Positions 7,288-16,409 of a DNA stretch of 64,000 nucleotides are shown here, one piece after another. Source of the stretch: Brevibacterium sp. RIT 803 (lineage in GTDB: Bacteria > Actinomycetota > Actinomycetes > Actinomycetales > Brevibacteriaceae); NCBI RefSeq assembly GCF_016892625.1, contig NZ_JAFEMW010000001.1, forward strand, positions 434,001 to 498,000, written 5' to 3'. The position numbers were made by a program, and so were the translations under genes. How positions within the stretch are numbered: the stretch's first letter is position 1; each line of letters opens with the position of its first letter. The notes under the pieces were generated by a model. The model saw only the letters and a list, made by a program, of their open reading frames with translations, had not been told where the DNA came from and did not search any database.

Positions 7288-7566
7288 CTATGCTGCGGTG
7301 ATTGATCGAGCATCTAGCACATCGGGTAAAAAACACACCTCCCTCGGGATCCCCCACGCCGCTTCGATCTTGCGAGCGGTTGCCAGGTTCACCTGAGTCT
7401 TTGGAATGCGGCGACCATCTTTGGTGGTCTCGAACCCCTTGCGAAGCGACTGGATAAGCGTGTGCGACAGGCGAGTACGCATTGCGACTCGGCGTTCGGA
7501 GCCGTGCTCTCGAACCTCCTCCGCCAGGTACTGATTGAAGATCCGTCGGTTGACTTTGTATTTCAT
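7288..7566 (-). CDS. First gene of leftward early operon; Cro/XRE-like regulator
   Basis: A 92-residue protein. ATG 7566 is preferred because AAGGAG lies 6 nt upstream; the ATG at 7572 abuts that site. It is basic and helical: MKYKVNRRIFNQYLAEEVRE, then RTRLSHTLIQSLRKGFETT, which can be read as helix-turn-helix, and KTQVNLATARKIEAAWGIPR. Its place, divergent from the repressor across an operator region, is that of a Cro-like early regulator. Confidence 0.6.
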   Translation of the reverse strand: MKYKVNRRIFNQYLAEEVREHGSERRVAMRTRLSHTLIQSLRKGFETTKDGRRIPKTQVNLATARKIEAAWGIPREVCFLPDVLDARSITAA

Positions 7567-7572
7567 GTTCAT

Positions 7573-7726
7573 CTCCTTGTCGATAGATCTAGCGTATAGC
7601 GCTTTCCAGGGCATGGCAAGTCCCAGATTGAGAAATGTGTATATACAGCTTGGTATCAACGAATTACAGCGTTGTAGTTCCGTGCCAGGACTGGCAAGGG
7701 TAAGTTTGTATATACAGACCACCTGC
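7573..7726. promoter_or_regulatory. Phage genetic switch: divergent promoters with two identical palindromic operators
   Basis: This 154-bp spacer separates the divergent early and repressor genes. It is A/T-richer than its surroundings. It holds two copies of the perfect 10-bp palindrome TGTATATACA, followed by G in both, at 7638-7647 and 7707-7716, 69 bp apart. The right copy lies 10 bp ahead of the repressor ATG, suiting autorepression. A leftward promoter may use TTGCCA/TATACG (complement of 7614-7619 and 7593-7598, 15-bp spacing). Confidence 0.7.
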
Positions 7727-8299
7727 ATGAAAGTGATCCTTGTGAGCGAGCTATCCGATCGTCTAGCAGCAGCGAAGAACAAGCTCGGCATCTCCACACG
7801 GAAGATGTCCGAGCTCGCACAAGCCAACGGGTACCGGCTGTCGAACTATTCGGCCACCGTGTACACCAACGGTTCGCATCCAGCTACTGCGGATCCGGCG
7901 ACTCTCGAAGCATTGGCATTCGTCCTACGATTGCCGTCGAATGAGGTTCGCCGGTTGGCCGGAATTGCCCCTGACCTCGGGGAGTTCGAGCCAGACGAAT
8001 CAGCAAACTTGCTCACGCGTTCTCAGCGATCGGCTGTGAATGAGATCATCCGCCAACTGGCGGAGGCGAACACGAGAGCAGGTGATGGCAGTGAACACGG
8101 TGCCACCTCCATGAACCAAAAGCGCAAGGACCTTGTGGTAGATGAGGAAAACGGGGCCGGCGACAACGTCTACTCACTAGTCCCTCCCCCTCCCGCAAGC
8201 GACACCGCTGCGTACCGTGCACCAAATCGGGGCAAGAAGCAGAAGGACAAGCAGGATGAGGACGCCGAAGGGTCACAGGATCCGGAGGACCAGGAGTGA
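7727..8299 (+). CDS. Phage XRE-family repressor (probable immunity repressor)
   Basis: A 190-residue protein. ATG 7727 is the first codon after the operator region; GTG 7742 is an alternative, and no strong ribosome site is visible. Residues ~9-65 contain a helix-turn-helix of the XRE type: RLAAAKNKLGISTRKMSELA, then ATADPATLEALAFVLRLPSN. The C-terminal half is Pro/Gly/Asp/Lys-rich and probably disordered (NRGKKQKDKQDEDAEG). It lacks a LexA-like peptidase domain, so induction probably depends on the ImmA/IrrE peptidase encoded next. Confidence 0.75.
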   Translation: MKVILVSELSDRLAAAKNKLGISTRKMSELAQANGYRLSNYSATVYTNGSHPATADPATLEALAFVLRLPSNEVRRLAGIAPDLGEFEPDESANLLTRSQRSAVNEIIRQLAEANTRAGDGSEHGATSMNQKRKDLVVDEENGAGDNVYSLVPPPPASDTAAYRAPNRGKKQKDKQDEDAEGSQDPEDQE

Positions 8300-8384
8300 A
8301 TTTACTCCCCAGACCAAGCTAAACACCGCTAAGCCGTCGGGGAGACTATGCTAGTGGCTAAGGCGTAAGGGAGGTTATCCAGGT

Positions 8385-9551
8385 ATGACAGAACGCGTAG
8401 CGGTGAAACCTGAAGTCCTGCAATGGGCCCTCCACCGTTCCGAAAGGGACCCGTCGGACCTATCGGGTGCCGCAGGGTTAAAGAACGTCCACGCGTGGCT
8501 CGAAGGAAGCGCGAGCCCCACAATGAATCAGCTCCAAACTTTCGCAAAATGGACGCGAGTTCCGTTTGGGAAACTCTTTCTTGCAAAGCCTCCGGAAGAG
8601 GCATTGTCTCTACCTGACTTCCGGACAGTGAACAATCGAGCCCCGGAGCCGTCCGCCGATTTGATCGACACTATTCGATGGGTCGAAGTTCGCCGCGACT
8701 GGTACGTCGACTACCTGAGACGCCACCACGAAGATCCAGTGGAGTGGGTTGGTAGCGTGAAAGTCGGCCAATCCCCCAGATCAGTGGCAGACCAGATCAG
8801 GAATACTCTGGGGCTAAAACCCGCGATTGCTGAAGGCTACAAGAAGATTCAGGACGCGATCAATAGCATTTCTCAAGCTATAGAGAACGTCGGTGGACTG
8901 GTGCTAAGCAGTGGGGTGGTCGCTGGAAATAACCGACGGCCTCTGGATACCGAAGACTTCCGCGGTTTCTCGGTCAGTGAGAGGTGGGCACCACTGATCT
9001 TCGTTAACGGAGCCGACACGAAGAACGGACAGGTTTTCACTCTCGCGCATGAGTTGGCGCACCTGTTTAGCGGAACATCCGGAGTCTCCAACCCTGATTA
9101 CACAGATCAAACTGCTGGACGCACAGAATCCTGGTGCAACCGCGTCGCTGCTGAGCTTCTAGTGCCGAAGGAAGCGCACCAGTGGGAGCGATTCGACGGG
9201 CAAGTACCACGCGGAACCCTCGATACTTTATCCCGACAGTTCAATGTCAGCACTGTGATGATCCTTGTTCGACTAAAGGCTTTTGATTGTGTAACCAAGG
9301 AAAGCTTTGAGAAACAGTTCGGGCCGGAAGTGCGACGGGCGCGCAAGCTAGCTCGAGAGGCCAAACTAAGCGGGAAGAGCGGCGGGGGAAACTGGTATAG
9401 CAACCAAGCAATCCGGCTGGGTAAAACTATTGCGCGATCGCTTGCCGTGGATACGTATGAGGGTGGGACCACATACGGCGAAGCGTTGCGAATTGCGGGC
9501 ACGCGTAGGCCCGAGACCTTCAACGAACTAGCACGGACTGTTGGGGTGTAA
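8385..9551 (+). CDS. ImmA/IrrE-family metallopeptidase with N-terminal HTH
   Basis: A 388-residue protein. The N-terminal ~60 residues (VLQWALHRSERDPSDLSGAA) form an XRE-like DNA-binding domain. The zinc peptidase motif HELAHLF is at about residues 222-228, with the downstream Glu/Asn-rich EAELLVP-type segment (WCNRVAAELLVPKEAH) typical of ImmA/IrrE (COG2856). GGGAGG lies ~10 nt ahead of ATG 8385. ImmA-type peptidases cleave phage repressors; long HTH-fused forms are also predicted antitoxins that pair with DUF4411 proteins. The next gene, 2 nt downstream, is exactly such a protein. Confidence 0.9.
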   Translation: MTERVAVKPEVLQWALHRSERDPSDLSGAAGLKNVHAWLEGSASPTMNQLQTFAKWTRVPFGKLFLAKPPEEALSLPDFRTVNNRAPEPSADLIDTIRWVEVRRDWYVDYLRRHHEDPVEWVGSVKVGQSPRSVADQIRNTLGLKPAIAEGYKKIQDAINSISQAIENVGGLVLSSGVVAGNNRRPLDTEDFRGFSVSERWAPLIFVNGADTKNGQVFTLAHELAHLFSGTSGVSNPDYTDQTAGRTESWCNRVAAELLVPKEAHQWERFDGQVPRGTLDTLSRQFNVSTVMILVRLKAFDCVTKESFEKQFGPEVRRARKLAREAKLSGKSGGGNWYSNQAIRLGKTIARSLAVDTYEGGTTYGEALRIAGTRRPETFNELARTVGV

Positions 9552-9553
9552 GG

Positions 9554-10033
9554 GTGTATCTTCTGGACGCAGACTCCATGATCGACGCAAAAAACCGATA
9601 CTACGGTTTCGATATCGCGCCTGGCTATTGGGATTGGCTTGTTGCTGCACACCATAGAGGCACGGTGCATACAGTCAAATCCGTGCGGGATGAAGTTGAG
9701 TTAGGTAACGATCAACTTGCAATGTGGATGAAGGGCCTACCCAAAGGGTTCTCGATTTCGCCCACAGCTGGTGATGCCACCGCATTCGAGACTCTTGCCA
9801 CATGGGCTGAAGCCGGGTATTTCAAAGATAGCGCAGCGTCGGAGTTCCAAAGCAAGGGCGACTTTTTTCTAGTCGGACAGTCGTTGTCGAACAATTCCGT
9901 AGTTGTTACCAACGAACTCTCTGAACCCAACCGCAAATCGAGAGTGAAGATCCCAGATGCTTGCGATCATTTAGGAGTTGAGTGCATCACTGCATTCGAA
10001 ATGTTGAGACGAGAGCGAGTGCAACTGAAGTAA
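9554..10033 (+). CDS. DUF4411-family PIN-like protein (putative toxin)
   Basis: A 159-residue protein with a GTG start 2 nt after the peptidase stop. It begins MYLLDADSMIDAKNRYYGFD; the first Asp plus later acidic residues (VRDEVELGNDQL, then VVTNELSEPNRKSRVKIPDA) follow the PIN-domain pattern of DUF4411, where acidic residues coordinate metal for RNA cleavage. DUF4411 genes next to HTH-ImmA/IrrE genes are known as a predicted toxin-antitoxin arrangement. Here the pair sits in a prophage immunity region, suggesting a stability or anti-phage role. Confidence 0.82.
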   Translation: MYLLDADSMIDAKNRYYGFDIAPGYWDWLVAAHHRGTVHTVKSVRDEVELGNDQLAMWMKGLPKGFSISPTAGDATAFETLATWAEAGYFKDSAASEFQSKGDFFLVGQSLSNNSVVVTNELSEPNRKSRVKIPDACDHLGVECITAFEMLRRERVQLK

Positions 10034-10069
10034 AACGTGTGTCACCCCCTCCTCGTATGGTCTTGAGGT

Positions 10070-10480
10070 ATGCACCATCCATGGAGAGAACTACGTGAGC
10101 GCGGGGACGGCGTTGTCCTGCACCGCACCAAGTTCAACGACACACGAATAGCCGCCACGAACGGCAACAACGCCATCTGGCTCGACGCCGACCTACTGCA
10201 AGTCGAGAGACGCTGCGCAGTCCAACACGAACAAGCACACATCGACCTCGGGCACACGAACTGTGACGACCCGAAAGAAGAGCAAGCAGCGCGTCGACTG
10301 ACTGCCCGAAAACTCATCGACTGGGATGCCCTCGTCGACGTCTTCCGATGGGCCCACACAGCTCACGAGGCGGCCGACGAGCTCAACGTCATACCAGAGG
10401 TGCTCGAAGACCGACTACGGTTCCTGCACCCACACGAGAAGGTGCTGCTCCGACTGATCGGGCAAGCACGGAACGGATAG
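10070..10480 (+). CDS. Second ImmA/IrrE-family metallopeptidase (phage type)
   Basis: A 136-residue protein of the short form common beside actinophage integrases. HEQAHIDLGH near residues 53-62 supplies HExxH, and EEQAARRLTARKLI supplies the downstream acidic residue. The C-terminus DELNVIPEVLEDRLRFLHPHEK is the usual closing helix. It probably cleaves or regulates the phage repressor. The integrase starts 4 nt after its stop, so the two are likely cotranscribed. Confidence 0.88.
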   Translation: MHHPWRELRERGDGVVLHRTKFNDTRIAATNGNNAIWLDADLLQVERRCAVQHEQAHIDLGHTNCDDPKEEQAARRLTARKLIDWDALVDVFRWAHTAHEAADELNVIPEVLEDRLRFLHPHEKVLLRLIGQARNG

Positions 10481-10483
10481 GTT

Positions 10484-11542
10484 ATGGCAACGATCGAACC
10501 CTACGAGACGAAGAAGGGCCGACGGTACAGGGTTCGGTACACGAAGCCGGATCGTAAACCCACCGACCGCCGCGGCTTCAGAACGAAGAGAGAAGCACAG
10601 GTCTTCCTCAACACCGTCGAGGTCTCGAAGCTCGAGGGCAACTACGTCGACCCAACCAAGGGGAAAATCACCGTCGGAGAACTCGGCGCACATTGGTTGA
10701 AGACCGTGAGCGTGAAGCCCTCCTCAAAGATCGTCTACGAGACCACCCTAAGGGTTCACATCTACCCGGAGTTCGGCGCCCTCGCCGTCAATCGCGTACA
10801 CCGGTCCCAAGTTCGCAATTGGGTGTCTGCGCTGTCGGAGAAGCGGAAGGCTCGCACCGTCCGACGGGCGCACTATGTCTTGCAGGCGGTCCTGCAGTTG
10901 GCGGTCGATGACTATCTTCTCTCGCGTAACCCTGCTAGCGGAATCAAGAACCTTCCCACACTGTCCCATCGCAAGAACGTGTACCTCACCTACGAGCAAG
11001 TCGAGAAGGTGGCACAGGCCGCCGATGAGCACCACCTGCGGCAACAGCGCGGCCGGTACGGATTCGTCATCTACGTTGCCGCGTACATGGGTTTGCGGTG
11101 GAACGAGATCGCGACACTCACGCCCGACGATGTTGACCTCAAATCTCGCCGAGTGAAGGTCCGTGCCGAAGTATCGAAGAACGGTCGGGAACGGTCCGTA
11201 GGATATCCGAAGTTCATGCACGACCAGTTCCGTACACTCACGCTCAAGGCTGGGCCGGATGGACTCCTGATCCCAGAACTCGCCGAGCCTAAGAATCAAG
11301 AGTCGTGGTTCCTGTCCGTGAGGAAGAAGGCCGGACTGGCTGAGGGCTTCGTCTTCCACGATCTGCGACATTCGGCGGCATCATTCGCGGTGTCTGCCGG
11401 CGCGAGCGTGAAGGTCGTACAGAACATGCTCGGGCACTCCTCCGCAGCCATGACACTGGACGTGTACTCGGACCTGTTCGACACCGACGTCGATGACGTT
11501 GCCCAAAGGATTGATGCAGCTCGCAGTGCACGGCTCGCGTGA
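10484..11542 (+). CDS. int: Tyrosine-family phage integrase
   Basis: A 352-residue site-specific recombinase. Residues 1-55 form an arm-binding AP2-like domain (GRRYRVRYTKPDRKPTDRRG), ~60-150 a SAM-like core-binding domain, and ~165-345 the catalytic domain. Catalytic residues are visible: Arg in YMGLRWNEIATL, HDLRHSAAS (HxxR), GHSSAAMT (second His), and the nucleophile Tyr in LDVYSDLF. It drives integration and excision. It is the last gene of the element before nrd-linked chromosome, so the attachment site should lie within about 100 bp downstream. Confidence 0.95.
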   Translation: MATIEPYETKKGRRYRVRYTKPDRKPTDRRGFRTKREAQVFLNTVEVSKLEGNYVDPTKGKITVGELGAHWLKTVSVKPSSKIVYETTLRVHIYPEFGALAVNRVHRSQVRNWVSALSEKRKARTVRRAHYVLQAVLQLAVDDYLLSRNPASGIKNLPTLSHRKNVYLTYEQVEKVAQAADEHHLRQQRGRYGFVIYVAAYMGLRWNEIATLTPDDVDLKSRRVKVRAEVSKNGRERSVGYPKFMHDQFRTLTLKAGPDGLLIPELAEPKNQESWFLSVRKKAGLAEGFVFHDLRHSAASFAVSAGASVKVVQNMLGHSSAAMTLDVYSDLFDTDVDDVAQRIDAARSARLA

Positions 11543-11563
11543 AGCCTTCACCATAGATAGAGT

Positions 11564-11600
11564 GGGCGTGAGAACGAAGTGCAAATTCGTTCTCACGCCC
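11564..11600. terminator. Perfect 15-bp hairpin after the integrase
   Basis: Arms 11564-11578 and 11586-11600 are perfectly complementary (GGGCGTGAGAACGAA and its complement) with a 7-nt loop. No T-run follows on either strand, so it may be a bidirectional terminator or a recombination-site structure. A smaller palindrome GTGAAGCCTTCAC overlaps the integrase stop at 11539-11551. Confidence 0.6.
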
Positions 11601-11629
11601 GGATGGGGATCCTGCAGAGGGATCAGTAC

Positions 11630-11737
11630 TTACTTCTTCTTGGGCTTATGAACGACGGTCGTCCGCGGATTGCGGGCGGCCGTCGACATCTTCACAAAGC
11701 GTCCAGTGATTGCGCTGCGCGCACGTCCTTTGGCCAT
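11630..11737 (-). CDS. Small basic conserved-looking protein (35 aa)
   Basis: A 35-residue protein beginning MAKGRARSAITGRFVKMSTA and ending HKPKKK. Eleven residues are Lys or Arg. An unusually strong ribosome site, AAAGGAGGTGA, ends about 7 nt ahead of ATG 11737, which argues for real expression despite the size. I recall similar short RSAxTGRFV proteins as uncharacterised actinobacterial ORFs, without a known function; nucleic-acid or ribosome association is a guess. Its 3' end faces the integrase and may carry the prophage attachment site. Confidence 0.65.
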   Translation of the reverse strand: MAKGRARSAITGRFVKMSTAARNPRTTVVHKPKKK

Positions 11738-11787
11738 TTTCCTTTCACCTCCTTTCGCATTCGGGAATGGGCAAACTTTGGGCAGGT

Positions 11788-11855
11788 GGTGGAAACGACG
11801 AAGGCCCCGAGTCGCATCGGCATCTTTACAAGATCCAAGACTCGAGGCCTCCACC
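11788..11855. other. Structured RNA element between nrdF and the small basic gene
   Basis: Nested inverted repeats: outer arms GGTGGA (11788-11793) and TCCACC (11850-11855), inner arms GGCCCCGAGTC (11803-11813) and GACTCGAGGCC (11839-11849). A further CAGGTG/CACCTG pair flanks them at 11783-11788 and 11861-11866. On the leftward transcript this lies 17 nt after the nrdF stop and ~50 nt before the AAAGGAGGTGA site. It could terminate nrdF or act as the leader of the 35-aa gene. Confidence 0.5.
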
Positions 11856-11871
11856 GCTGTCACCTGCGAAT

Positions 11872-13011
<1,140 letters not shown>

Positions 13012-13016
13012 ATCGG

Positions 13017-15179
13017 TCACAGCATGCAGGATACGCAGCCATCGACCTCGGTGCCCTCCAGCGCGAGCTGGCGCAACCGGATGTAGTAGATGGTCTTGAT
13101 GCCCTTGCGCCACGCGTAGATCTGCGCCTTGTTGATGTCACGAGTCGTGGCGGTGTCCATGAAGAACAAGGTCAGCGACAGCCCTTGATCCACGTGTTTC
13201 GTGGCCTCGGCATAGGTGTCGATGATCTTCTCATAGCCGATCTCGTAGGCATCCTGGTAGTACTTGAGGTTGTCGTTGTCCATGAAGGGCGCCGGGTAGT
13301 ACACACGCCCGATCTTGCCTTCCTTGCGAATCTCGACCTTCGAGGCCACAGGGTGGATCGACGAGGTCGAGTTGTTGATGTAGGAGATCGATCCGGTGGG
13401 TGGAACGGCCTGCAGGTTCTGGTTGTAGATGCCGTGCTCGGCAACTGCGGCCTTGAGCTCACGCCAATCATCCTGAGTAGGGATATGCACGCCGGCTTCG
13501 GTGAACATCGCGGCCACACGCTGGGTACGTGGTTCCCACGCTTCCTCGGTGTACTTGTCGAAGTATTCACCAGTCGCGTACTTCGACCTCTCAAATCCGG
13601 CGAAGGCAGCTTTACGTTCCTTCGCGATCTCCATCGACGCACGCACACAGTGGTAGGCGACGGTGTAGAAATACATGTTCGTGAAGTCGAGACCCTCGTC
13701 CGAACCGTAGTAGATGTGCTCCCGGGCAAGGTAGCCGTGAAGGTTCATCTGACCGAGTCCGATGGCATGCGACATGTCATTGCCGCGAGCGATCGAAGGA
13801 ACCGACTGGATGTCGGAGGTCTCAGCGACAGCCGTCAGTCCGCGGATCGCGGTCTCGATGGTCCGACCGAAGTTCTCGGAATCCATCGTCAGTGCGATGT
13901 TGAGAGAACCGAGGTTGCAGGAGATGTCCTTGCCGACGACGTCGTATCCCAGATCGGAGTCGTACTTACTGGGCTCGGAGACCTGAAGGATCTCCGAACA
14001 CAGGTTCGACATGATGATCTTGCCGTCGATCGGGTTCGCCTTGTTCACCGTGTCTTCGAACATGACATACGGGTATCCGGACTCGAACTGGATCTCTGCC
14101 AAGGTCTGGAAGAACTCGCGTGCATTGATCTTGCTCTTCTTGATGGCCGCGTTGTCGACCATCTCCTCGTACTTCTCTGTCACGTTGACGTCAGAGAAGG
14201 GCATGCCGTAGACGCGCTCGACATCGTAGGGGCTGAAGAGGTACATGTCCTCGTTGCGCTTGGCCAATTCAAACGTGATGTCCGGAATGACGACGCCCAA
14301 TGACAGAGTCTTGATCCGGATCTTCTCATCGGCGTTCTCGCGCTTGGTGTCGAGGAACTTGTAGATGTCGGGATGGTGAGCGTGCAGGTACACAGCTCCG
14401 GCGCCCTGCCGTGCACCCAGCTGGTTGGCGTAGGAGAAGGAGTCTTCGAGCAGCTTCATGACGGGGATGACGCCCGAGGACTGGTTCTCGATCTTCTTGA
14501 TCGGTGCACCGGACTCGCGGATGTTGGTCAGGGCGAAGGCCACACCGCCACCGCGCTTCGACAGCTGCAGGGCGGAGTTGATGGAGCGGCCGATGGACTC
14601 CATGTTGTCTTCGATGCGCAGCAGGAAGCAGGACACGAGTTCGCCGCGCTGCTTCTTACCCGCGTTGAGGAAGGTCGGGGTGGCCGGCTGGAAGCGACCG
14701 TGGATGATCTCGTCGACGAGCTGCGTAGCCAGGGTCTCGTCGCCGCGAGCAAGGAACAGTGCGACCATGACGACGCGATCTTCGAAGCGTTCGAGGTAGC
14801 GCTTTCCGTCGAAGGTCTTCAGCGTGTAGGAGGTGTAGAACTTGAAAGCACCGAGGAAGGTCTGGAACCGGAACTTAGCCGAATAGGCGTGCTTCGAAAG
14901 CTCCTCGATGAAGTCGAAGGAGTACTGTTCGAGGACTTCGGGTTCGTAGTATTCCTTTTCGACGAGGTAGTCGAGCTTCTCCTTGAGGTCATGGAAGAAG
15001 ACGGTGTTGTTGTTGACATGCTGCAGGAAGTACTGCCTGGCAGCCTGTTTGTCACGCTCGAACTGGATCCGACCGTCCTGGTCATACAGATTCAGCATGG
15101 CGTTGAGCGCATGGTAGTCGAGATCCGTCTCTTCGCGGATGATGTCTTCTACATTGCGGTCTTCAGCGAGCTCACGCAC
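13017..15179 (-). CDS. nrdE: Class Ib ribonucleotide reductase alpha subunit
   Basis: A 720-residue protein. GTG 15179 is chosen because the frame upstream lies inside nrdI and no later start fits; nrdE then overlaps nrdI by 31 nt. It lacks an N-terminal ATP-cone, as expected of NrdE. Landmarks are [10 protein letters not shown] near the N-terminus, [20 protein letters not shown] and [10 protein letters not shown] with active-site cysteines, NLCSEILQ, and the C-terminal CVSCML redox pair reduced by NrdH. It reduces ribonucleoside diphosphates in the cytoplasm with NrdF. Confidence 0.96.
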   Translation of the reverse strand: MRELAEDRNVEDIIREETDLDYHALNAMLNLYDQDGRIQFERDKQAARQYFLQHVNNNTVFFHDLKEKLDYLVEKEYYEPEVLEQYSFDFIEELSKHAYSAKFRFQTFLGAFKFYTSYTLKTFDGKRYLERFEDRVVMVALFLARGDETLATQLVDEIIHGRFQPATPTFLNAGKKQRGELVSCFLLRIEDNMESIGRSINSALQLSKRGGGVAFALTNIRESGAPIKKIENQSSGVIPVMKLLEDSFSYANQLGARQGAGAVYLHAHHPDIYKFLDTKRENADEKIRIKTLSLGVVIPDITFELAKRNEDMYLFSPYDVERVYGMPFSDVNVTEKYEEMVDNAAIKKSKINAREFFQTLAEIQFESGYPYVMFEDTVNKANPIDGKIIMSNLCSEILQVSEPSKYDSDLGYDVVGKDISCNLGSLNIALTMDSENFGRTIETAIRGLTAVAETSDIQSVPSIARGNDMSHAIGLGQMNLHGYLAREHIYYGSDEGLDFTNMYFYTVAYHCVRASMEIAKERKAAFAGFERSKYATGEYFDKYTEEAWEPRTQRVAAMFTEAGVHIPTQDDWRELKAAVAEHGIYNQNLQAVPPTGSISYINNSTSSIHPVASKVEIRKEGKIGRVYYPAPFMDNDNLKYYQDAYEIGYEKIIDTYAEATKHVDQGLSLTLFFMDTATTRDINKAQIYAWRKGIKTIYYIRLRQLALEGTEVDGCVSCML

Positions 15180-15562
15180 AGTTTGTCCAATCCTAAATTC
15201 ACTGCTTCGACGTCCTCTGGGGTTCCGAGGAGTTCGACACGGTACAGCACGGGTACATTGCATTTCGCGGCCACTTTGCGTGCCGCGCGACAGTATTCTT
15301 CGCCGAAGTTCGTATTTCCGGCGCCGATGACGCCGACGAGGTGGCGGCGATTCGATTCGATATTGAGGAACTTGATCACTTGCTTGGGGACGGCGCCTCT
15401 GTTGGGGCCGGCTCCGTAGGTGGGAGTCACAAGGACGAACGGTTCGTCGATCGCCAGCGTCTCATCTTTTGTCAGCAGGGGAAGTCGGCGTGAGGGGTGC
15501 CGCAGCTTGCTGACGAATCGGTCGGTGTACTCAGAGCTGCTCGAGTAGTAGACCAGGAGCAT
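15149..15562 (-). CDS. nrdI: NrdI flavodoxin-like protein
   Basis: A 137-residue flavodoxin-fold protein beginning [17 protein letters not shown], with the FMN phosphate-binding Ser/Thr loop at residues 6-13. [20 protein letters not shown] and [12 protein letters not shown] carry the conserved FMN-contact loops. NrdI supplies oxidant for Mn2 cofactor assembly in NrdF. It starts 1 nt after the nrdH stop and overlaps nrdE. Confidence 0.95.
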   Translation of the reverse strand: MLLVYYSSSSEYTDRFVSKLRHPSRRLPLLTKDETLAIDEPFVLVTPTYGAGPNRGAVPKQVIKFLNIESNRRHLVGVIGAGNTNFGEEYCRAARKVAAKCNVPVLYRVELLGTPEDVEAVNLGLDKLCVSSLKTAM

Positions 15563-15563
15563 G

Positions 15564-15812
15564 TCAGGCTACAACGGAAACCGAGGTCTGCTCTCCGGCC
15601 AGGGTGGCGATCTTGTCCGGACGGAAACCTGACCAGTGGTCGTTATCAGTGACAACGACGGGAGCCTGCATGTAGCCCATGGCCTTGACGACATCCAAGG
15701 CGTTCTCATCGACACTGAGATCGACCGATTTGTACTTCAGCCCTTTGGCATCGAGCGCACGGTACGTAGCGTTGCACTGGACGCAAGCTGGCTTGGTGTA
15801 CACGGTGATCAT
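15564..15812 (-). CDS. nrdH: NrdH redoxin
   Basis: An 82-residue glutaredoxin-like electron donor for NrdE. The CVQC motif is at residues 10-13 after [14 protein letters not shown] and HWSGFRPDK are the usual NrdH landmarks. It is the first gene of nrdHIE(F), so its upstream region holds the operon control sites. A phage-borne relative lies 13.5 kb away. Confidence 0.96.
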   Translation of the reverse strand: MITVYTKPACVQCNATYRALDAKGLKYKSVDLSVDENALDVVKAMGYMQAPVVVTDNDHWSGFRPDKIATLAGEQTSVSVVA

Positions 15813-15915
15813 CGCGACTCCTCATTTCTGCACTTCGGCTTAGACTTCACGGTATTTCCACCGGGCTCATGACCTTGACAATGACGAATATCACGCAGAT
15901 CATGCCCCAGGGCGA

Positions 15916-15962
15916 CCACTAGATGTTGTGTTCGAGATCGACTCTACCCCTATATCCAGTGT
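15916..15962. promoter_or_regulatory. Tandem NrdR boxes of the nrd operon
   Basis: Two 16-bp sites resembling the NrdR box (ACACwATATmTTGTGT style): CCACTAGATGTTGTGT at 15916-15931 and CCCCTATATCCAGTGT at 15947-15962. Their start-to-start spacing is exactly 31 bp, about three helical turns, which is the arrangement described for NrdR operators. They lie ~105-150 bp ahead of nrdH. The repressor gene itself is not in the window. Confidence 0.75.
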
Positions 15963-15981
15963 TACACCAGTGTTCTTTTGA

Positions 15982-16133
15982 CCATCCACAACCTGTGTTC
16001 GAACCGTCCACAGTCATCCACAAGTCACGAATGACACTGATGTAGTTCGATCACCTGCGAGGACACTGGTCTATGGGGCCGAAAAGCCATTTTCAGACAC
16101 CCCAGCCGAGACCGTTTTCCACATCTGTCCACA
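15982..16133 (+). repeat. Cluster of five DnaA-box-like nonamers
   Basis: Same-strand sites: CCATCCACA (15982-15990), CCGTCCACA (16004-16012), TCATCCACA (16014-16022), TTTTCCACA (16115-16123) and CTGTCCACA (16125-16133). Each matches 7 or 8 of 9 bases of TTRTCCACA. They occupy the gap between nrdH and moxR. DnaA is known to control nrd genes in some bacteria. A secondary origin is unlikely. Confidence 0.5.
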
Positions 16134-16317
16134 GATAAAAATTTCCCCTGTGGGTACTTCGTCGGCGTGTCACATTCGATTCCCTCTCCGAGCGCCCAGC
16201 ATCCCATTTCGCGGTCGCTCCCACTCCATCTCCGCGGGGCTCCCACCTCCTTCCCACGGTCTCCTCTGAGTCTTTCGCGCTGTTCTTCATCATTGCGTGT
16301 CGGTCTTCAAATGGTAT

Positions 16318-16333
16318 GTGTCGGTACTGACAC
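16318..16333. promoter_or_regulatory. Palindromic site upstream of moxR
   Basis: GTGTC-GGTACT-GACAC, 16 bp, 77 nt ahead of the moxR start. Arms are perfect and the centre nearly so. A TATGCT -10-like hexamer lies downstream near 16369. It could be a repressor operator for the moxR operon. Confidence 0.4.
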
Positions 16334-16409
16334 GAAAGAGTCCAGTCGGGTGTCAGGGTCAACCCATATGCTGGTTCTGTCAGCCAGTTGAGATTCGAGA
16401 GGCACCACC

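Larger units (their letters stand above)
1..11630. mobile_element. Prophage, early/immunity/integration arm (left end outside window)
   Basis: A compact leftward operon of small overlapping genes (recombination, SSB, WhiB, resolvase, redoxin, replication) diverges at about 7.6 kb from a rightward block that ends in a tyrosine integrase. This is the usual early-region layout of temperate actinophages. Most junctions in the leftward operon are ATGA, GTGA or TGATG overlaps. No capsid, tail or lysis gene is visible, so these must lie left of position 1. The right boundary is inferred: it lies between the integrase stop (11542) and the 3' end of a small host gene (11630), next to nrdF. No att core can be proved because the other end is missing. 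Confidence 0.9.

Noticed and set aside
13185..14303. Long plus-strand frame opposite nrdE
   Set aside because: High-GC antisense shadow; nrdE is unambiguous on the minus strand.
15982..16133. Chromosomal origin of replication
   Set aside because: DnaA-like boxes are present but imperfect, and no dnaA, dnaN or other origin-linked gene is in the window.
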